From assembly GCA_036874045.1 (NCBI GenBank), contig CM072339.1:4843501-4907500 (forward strand): a stretch of 64,000 nt of DNA, read 5' to 3'. Origin of the DNA: Cymodocea nodosa (lineage: Eukaryota > Streptophyta > Magnoliopsida > Alismatales > Cymodoceaceae). The position numbers and the translations under genes were made by a program. Positions 34,931-47,520 of the stretch are shown piece by piece. Position 1 is the stretch's first letter; every line of letters starts with the position of its first letter. The notes beneath the pieces were generated by a model. That model made no database searches. It was not told the origin of the DNA and worked only from the letters and a program-made list of their open reading frames with translations.

Positions 34931-35589
34931 ATCTTAATTCATATCATTCAACCAAAGGACAGAAAATGAAGAATAAGAAGAAGAAGGAGGAGGAGTAAAG
35001 AAAAAGAAAGGAAAAAATAAAAAATAAAAAAATAGAAGAAAAGAAAGGAACATCAAAGAAAAGATGAAAATATAAGTAAAGAGCATAAAAAAATGATAAG
35101 GGATGGAGATTAAAAAACACAAAATGATATATGAACGGTCATGGGCTTTATTGGGCCCCTATTGCATTGGATCAACGACCCATCTTGACCTTTTGCAGGA
35201 AAAAATTGAAGCTTAATTGGGCTCGGATGGAGCGGCCCATGTGCTGGCAGATAAAAAAAGTAATATATGAAACGATGATGGATTGTGAACGAGTTTCCTT
35301 GGGCCGATGATCAACAGCTAGCTCATTTCGGTCCTTTCTAAAGAAAATGAAGCTTTCAATCGGGTTTAAATAAAATGGCCCATACGTACAAATATTTGGG
35401 GAATTGTATGAGTGGATCCAGCCCACAAACATATTTTGAAGATAAAGGACAAAATGTATATATGATGATACATCAAAAAAATTACATGTATCATTCTCCA
35501 TACATCTATTATTCTTTGTAAACCCTAACACCTATCATTCTCCATGTATATATATGCATGACATTAAAATATATGCATACATAAAATGA
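34931..35589. other. Gene-free stretch with a purine-rich tract
   Basis: 34965-35070 is a long GAA/AGG-rich run on the plus strand. The rest, including GGGCC-containing phrases near 35150 and 35310, shows no gene. Confidence 0.4.
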
Positions 35590-36325
35590 GATGAAAATGT
35601 CTTTGTGTACTTTCAAAATTTCCAAAACACCTCTATGAACTTCAAAGTACCTAAAAGATCCATTTATGCAGACCTAAATTATCAAAATGCTCACAAGAAC
35701 TCTCAAATAATCAAAATGCCCTTTTTTGTGCACTTCAAATTATCAAAATACCTTCATACACTTCAAATTACCAAAATATTTTTGTACACGTACAATCACA
35801 TTGTCAAAAATACCTTTATGCACACAAATAATCTGAACACCCTTTATATCTATCCAAATATTAAAAATGCCCCTACATACATTTAAATCACAAAATACTT
35901 TTAAATATAAGCTTAAACTATTCAAATCACAAAAATACTCCTAAATATGAGTTTAAATTACCTAAGTTATAAATGCACCTAGATATAAGTCTAAACTATC
36001 TAAAATTATAAAATACTTCTATATATGAGCTTAAATTATTTAAAATTAAAAAGTGTTTCTAGATACAAGCTTAAATTATTTAAAATATTAAAAATCATAG
36101 TAAGTTTAAACTTTTAGATGTAAGTTTAAATTATCTAAAGTTATAAAATGCTTGTAGATATAAGCTTAAACTATGTAAAATCATAAAATGTTTCTAGATA
36201 TGAGTTTAAATTATTTAAAATTATAAAATACTTTTAGATATGAGCTTCAATTATTTAAAATAAAAAAGTGTTTCTAGATATAAACTTAAATTGTTTCAAA
36301 TATTAGAACCCATAGAAATGAGTAT
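35590..36325. repeat. AT-rich degenerate tandem array, about 35-43 bp units
   Basis: From 35900 the unit is close to GAGCTTAAATTATTTAAAA followed by TTATAAAATACTTCTAGATAT. A higher-order period near 215 bp is visible: the variant with AAAAAGTGTTTCTAGATA occurs at about 36045 and 36262. The first part (35590-35890) has looser CTTCAAATTATCAAAATAC units of about 33-36 bp. There is no coding potential. Confidence 0.7.
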
Positions 36326-37605
36326 AAACTTTCTGTTATATTATTTTATTTTTATTGTAACTCTAAATTATATAACATTATCATGTGCTCTCTTTTATGA
36401 ACAATGAAATTATATATTTTCATATCATATATATTTGATGTAATTGATATAATATAAATAAGATATCTTTCTTCAAAAGGTGTAAAGTATGAAATTACTA
36501 GTTAATTCTTAAGAAAATTTTATATATTATAAATACATATTTTATATAATAACAATATTTGTAATGGAGAAAAACTTCATAAACAATTATATTTGACTTT
36601 GCATATTTAATATATATGCATTGACTTTATGCCTATCAGACATATTCTTTTGTCTCTTAATATTTCTATTTCTCTTTTCTTCTTCTCATCCCATTTTTTA
36701 CGGTATATATTTATGTTTGGAGAAAAATGTGTATACTTTGATATGCTTGCCATATACACATATCCTTGTACGTTTTGCATTCAAGTAATATTTTGCCGAT
36801 ACATTTTGAATTCAAGTAATATTTTGTCATATTTAAAATATTTAAGTAATAGGATAACAATATCTAAATATTTGTGTGCACATGTCACATATCGTCATGC
36901 CTCCTTTTTCCTCTTTTGTACACATATGCACCTCGATGTACATGTGCTTGTATTACATTTGCATACCTGTCGTTTTTTTCCTTCTTTCTTCTATCGTTTT
37001 TTATTTCTTCCCCTTTCCCAAGGAACAGCCTAGCCCAAAAGACTTGAAGAACGTCAGGTATGGAATCTGTAAGTGCCCCATTTGAGCACGAATGGTTTTT
37101 ATATTTTTATACCTAATGATTTTTCTTAAAATCGATGTAAAATCATTGTGGTGTTCACCTATGTGCAAAATCTATTCTACACGTGTACACGCGAGGTTCT
37201 TCTTTCCTTTGTAGACTTTTTTCAAAGAGACGAATCTCATTCAAAGTCATTACATAGATTTTACATAATATTGTTACTGCGATTACCGTAAAGAGAAGTA
37301 AAGAATAACGATATCGTAAGTTTTACATGAAATGACTACTGTAATTGTATGAAAGGATCAAAGATAATAAAATTATAGGTATAGATCAATGACAATAAAA
37401 TTATAAATTAACAATATATGGCTACCACGACTGTACAAAAGAAGTCAAGAACAAGTATTATGAGTTTTTGTTGTTATTTATTTTATTTTACTTTGAATTG
37501 TTTTCTTTTAATTGTTGCTCTCTTGCTTTTCCTATTTTTTCTTTTTTGTTGATGAAGTGCTTAAAGAGAAAGGTTTCAAGCATATTCTACCTTATGCCGC
37601 GGCAA
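36326..37605. other. Gene-free AT-rich stretch
   Basis: Open frames exist but are short, cysteine- and phenylalanine-rich and match no family I know. No repeat stands out. Confidence 0.4.
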
Positions 37606-37750
37606 TAGGTAAATGTGTCAATGGGCTAGATTGGATTGGGTTGACTCAAAAAGTATTAATTCGTTTAGGCTACAGGTTAGGTTGGGTTGGCCCAACCAAA
37701 TTTGAAATTTTTTTAAGTCATTCTGACCCAACCTAATCTATAACTTGGTT
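37606..37750. repeat. GGTTGGG/CCCAACC inverted repeat block
   Basis: GGTTGGGTTGGCCCAACC near 37680 is palindromic, with partial copies at 37625 and 37727. Such blocks often occur near hAT ends. It lies where the 3' end of the hAT element could be, but no terminal inverted repeat was identified. Confidence 0.35.
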
Positions 37751-37764
37751 GGTAGGCTTGCTTT

Positions 37765-38300
37765 TATAATTTTTTTATTTTTTTCTTTGGTCTAATTGAA
37801 GCTCATCTTTGAATTAAATGAAATTTTTTATTTTTTATTTATTTTTGCATTGGTCATACAACTTTGGTGTGACTAATAGAAGTTTTCATTTTTTTCCTTC
37901 GATTTGATTAATTGAAGTTTTTTATATTTTCCTTTGATTTGACCAAAGCCCAACTTTGGTCTGATTGAAGTTTTTTATTTATTTTTTCATCGATTCAATT
38001 AAAAAATTTTATTATTTTTATTTTTTTCTTCGATTTGATTGACACTCAACTTTAATCCAACTAAAGTTTTTTACTTTTTCATTGGTTTGATTAAAGGTAA
38101 GATGATTGAATCCCACCTTCAATTACCTTTGGTTTGACTAAAATTTTTTATTATTATTCATCAATATGACCAAATCTTACCTTCGATCAAATCGATGTTT
38201 TTTATTTTTTCATCAATCTAATCAAATCTCACCTTTAGTTAGACTAATGTTTTTTGTTTTTTATCAATCTAACTGAAGTTTTTGATTTTTTATATATATA
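37765..38300. repeat. Degenerate tandem array of about 60 bp units
   Basis: Recurring pair of phrases: GAAGTTTTTTATTTTTT and TTCGATTTGATTGAAGCTCAACTTTGGTCT-like, at least seven times with variation. It may be the subterminal region of the hAT element. Confidence 0.6.
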
Positions 38301-38647
38301 TTTTATTTTAAATTAAAATAAAAAAAAAATTATAACATTATCTAATAATCAATTCATCATTCAAATACATTATTTTATTTATAAATACATGAATATCAAA
38401 CATAAATCTTTATTCATGAATCATAATTTATTACATTAACATTAATATCAAGACATCGTCAACTCACTATTCATGATTCATCATCTATCAACACATTCAA
38501 ACACAAGTCATAAAGTTAAAATAATTATTTTATTTTTGAATACAAACTAAAAATACATTATTTTTGTAATTACATCAAATTTGCATTTATTGTACATAAT
38601 TATATTTAAATATTTAAATTTACAAATTCATCGATAAAGTTATCTTC

Positions 38648-39101
38648 TTGTTGTTGTCTACGAACATGAGTAAACTCTCAATTTTTAACATACATTAATG
38701 TTTCTAAAATATCATCTTTTAAACTTACTTTTTTATCATCTAATATATTACCACTAATACTAAATGTTTGTTCATATGCTACAAAAGAAGTTGGAATTAT
38801 TAGTAAATCTCTAACCATTAATGATAAAATAAGAAATATATGTTTTTATATTTTCCACCAATTTATTACATCAAAATCTAAAAAATCAGGATTATCTCTT
38901 ATTAAATAGTTATGATTAGTATTATTAAAATTATTTAATTTTTTCCTATTTGTTACGTTAAAATCACTATATTCTCATCAAATACACTATAATCCATTAT
39001 TAATGATGATAATGATGGTTGTGGAAAATAAGACATATTTTGTGTTTGTTGTTGTGTTTTATATTTTGTAACATATATATCAAACATATTTGTTGAGTAT
39101 T
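38648..39101 (-). pseudogene. hAT transposase, C-terminal half
   Basis: The hAT dimerisation domain is clear: FLDFDVINWW, then MVRDLLIIPTSFVAYEQTFS, ISGNILDDKKVSL and ETLMYVKN (38900-38650). Upstream, MFDIYVTKYKT (39090-39060) fits the segment linking the catalytic core to this domain. Stops occur. The first half is at 62424-63930; the two were separated by the LTR3, C and D insertions. Confidence 0.85.
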
Positions 39102-39474
39102 TTTGTTTTGATGATGTGTGCTGAATGAAAATAATCATATTTGCTCAATTACTATTGCCTGTGAAAAGAAATTAAAATCATCAATTAATACAGAAAAAAC
39201 TTATTGATATAAATACTTGTCTGTATTGAATCTGAAGTTAATAACTAGTCATTTCGTTGCATTAATTTCTCATTTAGCTAAACGTTAAGTTAACGTTTGT
39301 TTTTATTGAAAAGCATGATATGTTTTAAAGTTATATTTTCTGTATCATGAATAGTGCACGCTTAGACAACTCGTTAAGTTAGAGTTTTGTTTGTATAGAG
39401 TTCATGTGAGAACTCGTTAAGTTAGAAGCTTAAAGGTTAAAATAGGTCACGTGATAACTCGTTAAGTTAGTGAG
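39102..39474 (+). repeat. LTR3, left part (solo-LTR-like element inside hAT)
   Basis: Begins near 39104 with TGTTTTGATGATGTG, right after GTATT (39097-39101); GTATT also follows its other end at 62424-62428, fitting a 5-bp target duplication. Ends at the border of element C. Contains AACTCGTTAAGTTAG repeats. Its last 193 bp (39282-39474) recur at 60874-61066. Lineage uncertain; the far end looks copia-like. Confidence 0.65.
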
Positions 39475-41016
39475 TGTTTGAGTTTTCCCAGCACTACACT
39501 AGAAAAACTTGGATTTGTTACTTCTATTTTTACTTAGTTAATTTATCTTTATGCCTATTCTCTCTTTTAGAAGTAAACAAACAACCTTTAATACAATTTA
39601 GATATTAATTCCAATTTATACTTTAACTACAAGTGCATAGTGTCTATTGTATCAGTGTGCAAGTACAGGTCGATCCCATAGGGAATTGCTGAAGAACTTG
39701 AGAACTGTTCGCTTGTTAACAATCAAATTTATATATTCAATAAGCTCTCCGTTGACTTATAGTTAACTCAACATACTAAGTTCGTTGAGTTATGGCTAAC
39801 TCAACGGACTAACCTCGTGGACTTAAGTTAACTCCACGAGCTTGACTTTTCTTTTTTAATACTGCTATTTACAGAGGAATTCGGCCAACCATTGGGCGAT
39901 TCCACGGATTGTAAATAACATCAATTAAGCTCTTTAATGTTAGTTAACATTGGATTTATCATTAAGCAATACTAACATTCAGATAATTCAAATAGTAACC
40001 ATTAAAATCTTTAAGTCTTTTGAACGAACCAATTTCAGTAAATTGTAAAACTAGAATAAACATAAAACAATCACAACACTAACAAAGATAACATTAATCA
40101 CGATACAACACAAACAATACAACACTCAAATACAACATACAAACATAGATAAATTGTTTTTGGTATTTTTGTTTTAATATGAACATGGAAATGGCGACAG
40201 GTGAAATGTAAAGTAATCTCACTTGACAGTAAATACTTCCGACACTACTTGAAACGCAATTACACCACTGAAAATTAAACCACTTACAATCTTGTCTCCT
40301 CTCCCTATAGAATCGCAAGTCCAAAATTGCAAGATAATCTCCTCTTCAGCATACAGGCATCAACCCAAAGCTAAGGCTAAAAGCTTTACGATCTCCTGAA
40401 ATATGAGTCGGCGCTTGGTGAAAATGGCTTCCCTTCCCACGACGTGATCACTCCTCACAGTGGTTGTCAGACACTATGTTTGGCTCGGAATCGACCTGAC
40501 ATCAGGCGAGTATCCTCACAGACCTCCAATGGTTGGTGATTATGGGGGTGATGATGATGGTTGGTGTGGTACTTCAAAGAATTGCGACGCTCATCCTCCT
40601 CTACACACACTATCCGTCCATCGATCACACCCTTCTTCTTTTTTTCTTCTTTTCTTTTATATTTCTTCAGTAGTAACTACTTCTGCTTGAATGGTCGGTT
40701 GGATTTCCTTCATACGTATCAATAGCGATGATTTCTTTCCCTGCGCAATACGTGCAAACGTGGTTTTTTTCTCTTCCAACTGTTTGTTCCTACAACCGCT
40801 ACAGTGGTATATTAGAAAATGTATATTCTATGGAGTTACAAATAACTTAACGGACTTTCTTTGTTGATTTAACTATAAAACACGTGCATAAATTTAATTA
40901 TCTGATGCTTAGGTGCATTACGGATACTTATAAACTTAACTATCCGATGCTCAAATGCATTTCGGATAGTTACAAATAACTCACCGATATATAACTTAAG
41001 TAAATCTACCAGATCT
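39475..41016 (-). repeat. 3' LTR of copy C, distal part
   Basis: Runs from TGTTTGAGTTTTCCCAGC to the GATCT where D inserted. Continuous in copy A with the segment after 45075. Includes TATAAAAG on the minus strand near 40660 and GAGTTA/TAACTC hairpins at 39760-39840. Confidence 0.9.
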
Positions 41017-41462
41017 TGTTTAGAATGAAAAAGTGCATATTATTAACGGTTAAATGATGGTTAATTACATAACTTTTAGCTTATCATATAAGAATTAAGC
41101 CATTATGTTATAATTGCACTATTATATGCTTTAATTGAAGAATTTGCTTAATTTGGGGGAATTAATATTAATTTAGTACATTTATGAACTGTCAGTAAGT
41201 TGCAGGGTGTGAAATTGTAAAACAAGACACTGATTTATTAATATCTGTTAAATGTTATTTTGTTTTATATTTTTCTTTTATCTATGAATGAAAAGTTTTA
41301 TAGAATCAAAAATCGGAATATGCAGAAGAAGATACAAATGAAACAAGGTATGTAACTAATTACTCATCCTGAATTTTGAATCAAGCAAAACTGTATTCAT
41401 GCCTGCTGCAATTACTGTACTTATTGTTAAATCTTTTTACATTGAGGACAATGCAAAATGTA

Positions 41463-41478
41463 GGTATGGGGGGGAGGT
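41463..41478 (+). promoter_or_regulatory. Internal polypurine tract, element D
   Basis: GGTATGGGGGGGAGGT, following CATTGAGGACAATGCAAAATG. Same element as 1048-1063 and 47016-47031. Confidence 0.5.
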
Positions 41479-42762
41479 AATTGAAGTAACAGCCATATAA
41501 GTTTGTTAAAGAAATTAAAATGGTACTGCAAAGTTTTGAGGAAATTGAAAATTTTTATGAACTTGCTGTAACTATCCGATAATTGAAACTGTAAAATTTT
41601 TAAACTACTTAAATGTTATATTTAGAAGGCTATATAAGATGCTACTGAATTTACTATTTATACAAATCTAGATATAGTATCTTATGTTTTTCTGAATTTC
41701 ATGAGTTTAACAGTTTCACGATTTTAAAATGAAATCAGAATGCTTAATGAAAAAAAAAATCAGTAAATTATTTGAAGTCTTGAAAGAGCTGAGATGTGAA
41801 TTCTAAATTGAATGAAACACATATGATTAAAGATACATTTAATTTGACTGATTGAACTTGTAGAATGATTTATGTGTAGATCTTATTAAACTACAGAAAA
41901 AGTATGAGCTTATTGTTATGGATTCATATTTTCAGTAACTAATAGAAGCAGGACTATATGAGATTGGCGTTTTATTACATATATATTAATGAAATACATA
42001 CATATATGGTATGTGATTAATGTTTTGTTTTGTGTTTGTAGTTTTGATTAAAAATAAAAAATAAAAAATTAAGAGTTTATTGACTTGTTTGATCACGAGC
42101 CTTTTGTACTTGAGTAGATAGGTATGTAAGGATTGTTGACCTTAAAAAAGATTATTAAAATCTGGCAACCTAAGATCCTGATTAGATCTGGGATTGTTGA
42201 CTGAAAGCTTGTTACATGGGTACATTAGAAAGCTCTTGTATGATTCAAGCTTGTCAAATTAACTTTTAAAGTACGAAAAAAAAAAGAAAAAAACATACAT
42301 ATACTATTCTGAAAAGATACAAGTGTTTTGTGAAATACAGATATCTTATGAATCGAGTATATTTTCTGTTATCTAGAATTGGTAAAATATTAATCTGGAA
42401 TTGACTTTTGAAGTTGTTTAATGGAGATACAATTCTTTATTCTACTTGTCTTAATCAGATTGAATTGGATTGTACTTTGATTCGTATGTGGTTGAAATTT
42501 CTTCTAGAAATCTTATTGGAAAATTCAAGATGACAGATGATGAAAAGAAGAACAAACGATAATATAATTAACACCTATGTGATGATGATATACTTAGTAT
42601 GTAATTTACATATATTCTAAGCATATTTGCAGGTTGATTACTGAAACTTACAGAATATATTTTTATACTAAACAGAAGAAAAACAAAGGGGAAGAATTAA
42701 TTCTAGCACTTTTAAAGACCAATTAATTAGATCTTAATTTGCTAAGGGACTAGCAAAATTTA

Positions 42763-42775
42763 GGTATGGAGGAAG
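42763..42775 (+). promoter_or_regulatory. Polypurine tract at the LTR border, element D
   Basis: GGTATGGAGGAAG directly before TGTTTAGAATG of the LTR; preceded by GGGACTAGCAAAATTTA. Confidence 0.75.
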
Positions 42776-45070
42776 TGTTTAGAATGAAAAAGTGCATATT
42801 ATTAATGGTTAAATGATGGTTAATTGCATAACTTTTAGCTTATCATATAAGAATTAAGCCATTATGTTATAATTACACTATTATATGCTTTAATTGAAGA
42901 ATTTGCTTAATTTGGGGGAATTAATGTTAATCTAGTATATTTATGAACTGTGGGTAAGTTGCAGGTTGTGAAATTCTTAAGTATCTGAATTTTCTGATAT
43001 TTCAGACAATTATGTTTAACATACCGAACAAATTTGGACAATTATGTTTAACATACCAAACAAATTCGGACAGTTATGTTTAACATACTGAACAAATTCA
43101 GACAGTTATGTTTAATATACCGAACAAATTCGAACAATTATGTTTAACAGACCGAATATGTATCAGATAGTTATGTTTAAATTGCCGAACAATTATGTTT
43201 TGAGAGAATATTTTATTATTTCCTGAAGTACACGTGTCGAAACCATAACGAATGACTTAAGTGAAATTTCAGTGAGTTAGCTGTAACTATTCGAAATTGC
43301 AGCTGGGCATCAGATAGTTATCCCTGTAACTCTCCAAAATCTCTTTTTATTTTATAAAATAACTGAGGACACGTGTCATGTTCTAGGAAATTAACTTAAG
43401 TGGATTTTCGGTGAGTTAGCTGTAACTATCCGAAATGCATCTGAGCATCAGATAGTTAGACCTGTAACTCTCCGAAATGTTATTTTATGATTAAACTGCT
43501 ACTGACATGTGTTGAGATCTGGTAGATTTACTTAAGTTATATATCGGTGAGTTATTTGTAACTATCCGAAATGCATCTGAGCATCGGATAGTTAAGTTTA
43601 TAAGTATCCGAAATGCACCTAAGCATCGGATAGTTAAATTTATGCACGTGTTTTATAGTTAAATCAACGAAGAAAGTCCGTTGAGTTATCTGTAACTCCA
43701 CGGACTATATATTTTCTAATATGCCATTGTAGCGGTTGTAGGAATAAACAGTTGGAAGAGAAAAACCACGTTTGCACGTATCACGTAGGAATTCAATCGC
43801 ATAGGGAGAAGAAAGCATCACAGTTGATACAAATGAAGGAAATCCAATCGACCATTCAAGCAGAAGTAGTTACTACTGAAGAAATATAAAAGAAAAGAAG
43901 AAAAAAAGAAGAAGGGTGTGATCGATGGACGGACAGTGTGTGCAGAGGAGGATGAACGTCGCAATTCTCTGAAGTACTACACCAACCATCATCATCACCC
44001 ACATAATCACCAACCATTGGAGGTCTGTGAGGATACTTGCCTGATGTTGGGTCGATTCCGAGCCAAACATAGTGTGTGACAACCACTATGAGGAGTGATC
44101 GCGTTGCGGGAAGGGAAGCCATTTTCACCAAGCGCCGACTCATATTTCAGGAGATCGTAAAGCTTTTAGCCTTGGCTTTGGGTTGATGCCTGTTTGCTGA
44201 AGAGGAGATTATCTTGCAATTCTGGACTCGCGATTCTATAGGGAGAGGTGATAGGATTGTAAGTGGTTTAATTTTCAGTGGTGTAATCGCATTGCAAGTA
44301 GTGTCAGAAGTATTTACTGTCAAGTGAGATTACTTTACATTTCACCTGTCGCCATTTCCATGTTCATATTAAAACAAAAATACCAAAAATAATTTATCTA
44401 TGTTTGTATGTTGTATTTGAGTGCTGTATTGTTTATGTTGTATCGTGATTAATGTTATCTTTGTCGGTGTTGTGATTGTTTTATGTTTATTCTAGTTTTA
44501 CAGTTTACTGAAATTGGTTCGTTCAAAAGACTTAAAGATTTTAATGGTTACTGTTTGAATTATCTGAATGTTAGTATTGCTTAATGATAAATCTAATGTT
44601 AACTAACATTAAAGAGCTTAATTGATGTTATTTACAATCTATGGAATCGCCCAATGGTTGGCCGAATTCCTCAGTAAATAGTAGTATTAAAAAGAAAAGT
44701 CAGCCCCGTGGAGTTAACTTAAGTCCACGAGGTTAGTCCGTTGAGTTAGCCATAACTCAACGAACTTAGTCCGTTGAGTTAACTATAAGTCAACGAAAAG
44801 CTTATTGAATATTTAAATTTGATTTTTAACAAGCAAACAGTTCTCAAGTTCGTCAGCAATTCCCTATGGGATCGACCTGTACTTGCACACTGATACAATA
44901 GACACTATGCACTTGCAGTTAAAGTACAAATTGGAATTAATATCTAAATTGTATTAAAGGTTGTTTGTTTACTTCTAAAAGAGAGAATAGGCATAAAGAT
45001 AAATTAACTAAGTAAAAACAGAAGTAACAATTCCAAGTTTTTCTAGTGTAGTGCTGGGAAAGCCTAAACA
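42776..45070 (+). repeat. Full LTR of element D
   Basis: 2295 bp, the best-defined LTR of the family: TGTTTAGAATG...AAGCCTAAACA with 7-bp terminal inverted repeats. U3 has hairpin modules with TTTTCGGTGAGTTA, GTAACTATCCGAAA and ACACGTGT; TATAAAAG is at 43885-43892. The 3' part includes the TCGACCTGTACTTGC region common to the other copies. Confidence 0.9.
43885..43892 (+). promoter_or_regulatory. Likely TATA box, element D LTR
   Basis: TATAAAAG in an A-rich context about 1.1 kb into the LTR, at the same relative place in all copies. Confidence 0.45.
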
Positions 45071-45713
45071 GATCTCAACACGTGTCAGCAGCAGTTTAAT
45101 CATAAAATAACATTTTGGAGAGTTACAGGTCTAATTATCCGATGCTTAGATGCATTTCGAATAATTACAGCTAACTCACTGAAAATCCACTTAAGTCACT
45201 TTCCCAGAACATGACACGTGTCCTTAGCTATTTTATAAATACAAAGAGATTTCGGAGAGTTATAGGGATAACTATTCGATGTCCAGCTACAATTTCAGAT
45301 AGTTATAGATAACTCACTGAAAGTTCACTTAAGTCATTCATTATTGTTTCGACACGTGTATTTCAGGAAATAATAAAATATTCTCTCAAAACATAACTAT
45401 TCGGCAATTTAAACATAACTATCTGATACATATTTGGTCTGTTAAACATAACTGTCCAAATTTCTTCGGTATGTTAAACATAACTGTCTGAAATATCAGA
45501 AAATTCGGATACTTAAGAATTTCACAGCCTACAACTTACTGACAGTTCATAAATATACTAAATTAACATTAATTCCCCCAAATTAAGCAAATTCTTCAAT
45601 TAAAGCTTATAACATTGTAATTATAACATAATGGCTTATTATTTGATAAGCTAAATATTATGCAATTAACCATCATTTAACAGTTAATAATATACACTTT
45701 TTCATTCTAAATA
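45071..45713 (-). repeat. 3' LTR of copy C, proximal part
   Basis: Resumes at the second GATCT after D and runs to CTAAATA, the altered LTR start. With 39475-41016 it makes about 2180 bp, near the 2191 bp of the 5' LTR. Confidence 0.9.
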
Positions 45714-45727
45714 CTTCCCCCGTACCT
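45714..45727 (-). promoter_or_regulatory. Polypurine tract of copy C
   Basis: Minus strand GGTACGGGGGAAG directly before the 3' LTR, preceded by GGGACTAGCAAAATTTA. Confidence 0.8.
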
Positions 45728-47520
45728 AAATTTTGCTAGTCCCTTAGCAATCTAAGATCTAATTAATTGGTCTTTAAAAGTACTAGAATTAATTCTTCCC
45801 CTTTGTTTTTCTTCTGTTTAGCATAAAAATATATTCTATATGTTTCAGTAATCAACCAGCAAATATACTTAGAATATATGTAAATTACATACAAAGTATA
45901 TCATCATCATATAGGTGTTAATTATATTATCGTTTGTTCTTCTTTTCATCATCTGTCATCTTGAATTTTCCAATAAGATTTCTAGAAGAAATTTCAACAA
46001 CATACGAATCAAAGTACAATCCAATTCAATATGATTAAGACAAGTAGAATAAAGAATTGTATCTCCATTAAACAACTTCAAAAGTCAATTCCAGATTCAT
46101 ATTTCAGCAATTCTAGATAACAGAAAATATACTCGATTCATAAGATATCTGTATTTCACAAAACACTTGTATCTTTTCAGAACAGTATATGTATATATAT
46201 ATATATATACTTTTCGTACTTTAAAAGTTAATTTGACAAGCTTGAATCATACAAGAGCTTTCTAATGTACCCATGTAACGAGCTTTCAATCAACAATCCC
46301 AGATCTGATCAGGATCTTAGGTTGCCAGATTTTAAGAGTCCTTTTTTAGGTCAACAATCTTTACATACCTATCTGCTCAAGTATAAAAGACGTGTGATCA
46401 AACAAGTCAATAAACTCTCAAATTTTTTTTTTTTTTTTTTTTAATCAAAACTACAAACACAAAATAAAACATTAATCACATACTATATATGTACATATTT
46501 CATTAATACAGATGCAGTAAAATGCCAATCTCATATAGTCCTACTTCTATCATTTACTGAAAATATGAATCCATAACAATAAGCTTATACTTTTTCTGTA
46601 GTTTAATAAGATCTACACATAAATCATTCTACAAGTTCAATCAGTCAAATTAAATGTATCTTTAATCATATGTGTTTCATTTAATCTAGAATTTACATCT
46701 CAGCTCTTTCAGGACTTCAGATAATTTACTGATTTTTTCATTAAGTATTCTGATTTCATTTTAAAATCGTGAAACTGTTAAATTCATGAAATTCAGAAAA
46801 ACATAAGATACTATATCTAGATTTGCATAACTAGTAAATACAATAGCATCTTATATAGCCTTCTAAATATAACATTAAAGCAGTTTATAAAAATTTTACA
46901 GTCTGAATTATCGGATAGTTACAGCAAGTTCATAAAAATTTTCAATTTCTTCAAAACTTTGCAGTACTATTTTAATTTCTTTAATTAACAAACTTACATA
47001 GTTGTTACTTCAATTACCTCCCCCCCATACCTACATTTTGCATTGTCCTCAATGTAAAAGATTTGACAATAAGTACAGTAATTGTGGCAGGCATGAATAC
47101 AGTTTTGCTTGATTTAAAATTCAGGATGAGTAATTAATTACATACCTTGTTTCATTTGTATCTTCTTCTACATATTCCAATTTTTGATTCTGAAAAACTT
47201 TTCATTCACAGATTAAAGCAAAATATAAAACAAAATAATATTTAACAGATATTAATAAATCAGTGTCTTGTGTGGAACCTAGGCTCCTATGCCTTTGGTG
47301 GCTCACAAGCAAGCCAGTTGGTTTCCTAGAACAGATACCAACAAACTGGATTGATATTTTGTTTTGTTTGTTTTTTTTTTTTTATAAAACGAATATGAAA
47401 ACATCAAAATTCTCTTTTTTTTTCTAAAAATAAATGCAAAATTCACAAAACATTAAACACACAAAATCACAGCTTAAGAACATGATTGAAAGTAGAAACA
47501 AATGGAATAAATGTATCAGT
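45728..47520 (-). other. 3' noncoding region of copy C
   Basis: No gene. Contains the internal polypurine tract (47016-47031), a (TA)n tract near 46190 and an extra 190 bp at about 47217-47406 that copy A lacks. D keeps the start of that extra segment, so A probably lost it. A donor-like AAGGTATGTAATTAATTAC on the minus strand near 47140 is shared with A and D. Confidence 0.6.
47016..47031 (-). promoter_or_regulatory. Internal polypurine tract, copy C
   Basis: Minus strand GGTATGGGGGGGAGGT, about 1.3 kb before the LTR-adjacent tract. See the matching entries in A and D. Confidence 0.5.

Larger units (their letters stand above)
41017..45070 (+). mobile_element. Element D: deletion derivative of the Athila-like family
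   Basis: 4054 bp from TGTTTAG to CTAAACA with perfect GATCT duplications (41012-41016 and 45071-45075). It comprises the first 200 bp of an LTR (41017-41216), about 1.56 kb of 3' internal sequence (41217-42775) that matches the reverse complement of 45721-47275, and a full LTR. No coding domains remain. The target duplication shows it arrived by integrase; the missing 5' LTR body and coding region were probably lost later by deletion. It lies opposite in orientation to C. Confidence 0.9.

Noticed and set aside
34934..35122. Phe-rich frame resembling membrane segments
   Set aside because: It is the complement of a purine-rich low-complexity tract, with no support as a gene.
35590..36325. CRISPR-like array
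   Set aside because: Units are contiguous, degenerate tandem repeats without unique spacers, in plant nuclear DNA.
36629..37033. Cys/Phe-rich 134-codon frame, possibly secreted
   Set aside because: No family match, no conserved copy, and AT-rich composition makes such frames likely by chance.
41017..42775. Reading element D as two independent solo LTRs
   Set aside because: The left LTR is only 200 bp and is joined to 3' internal sequence and a polypurine tract; one GATCT pair flanks the whole, so it is one element.
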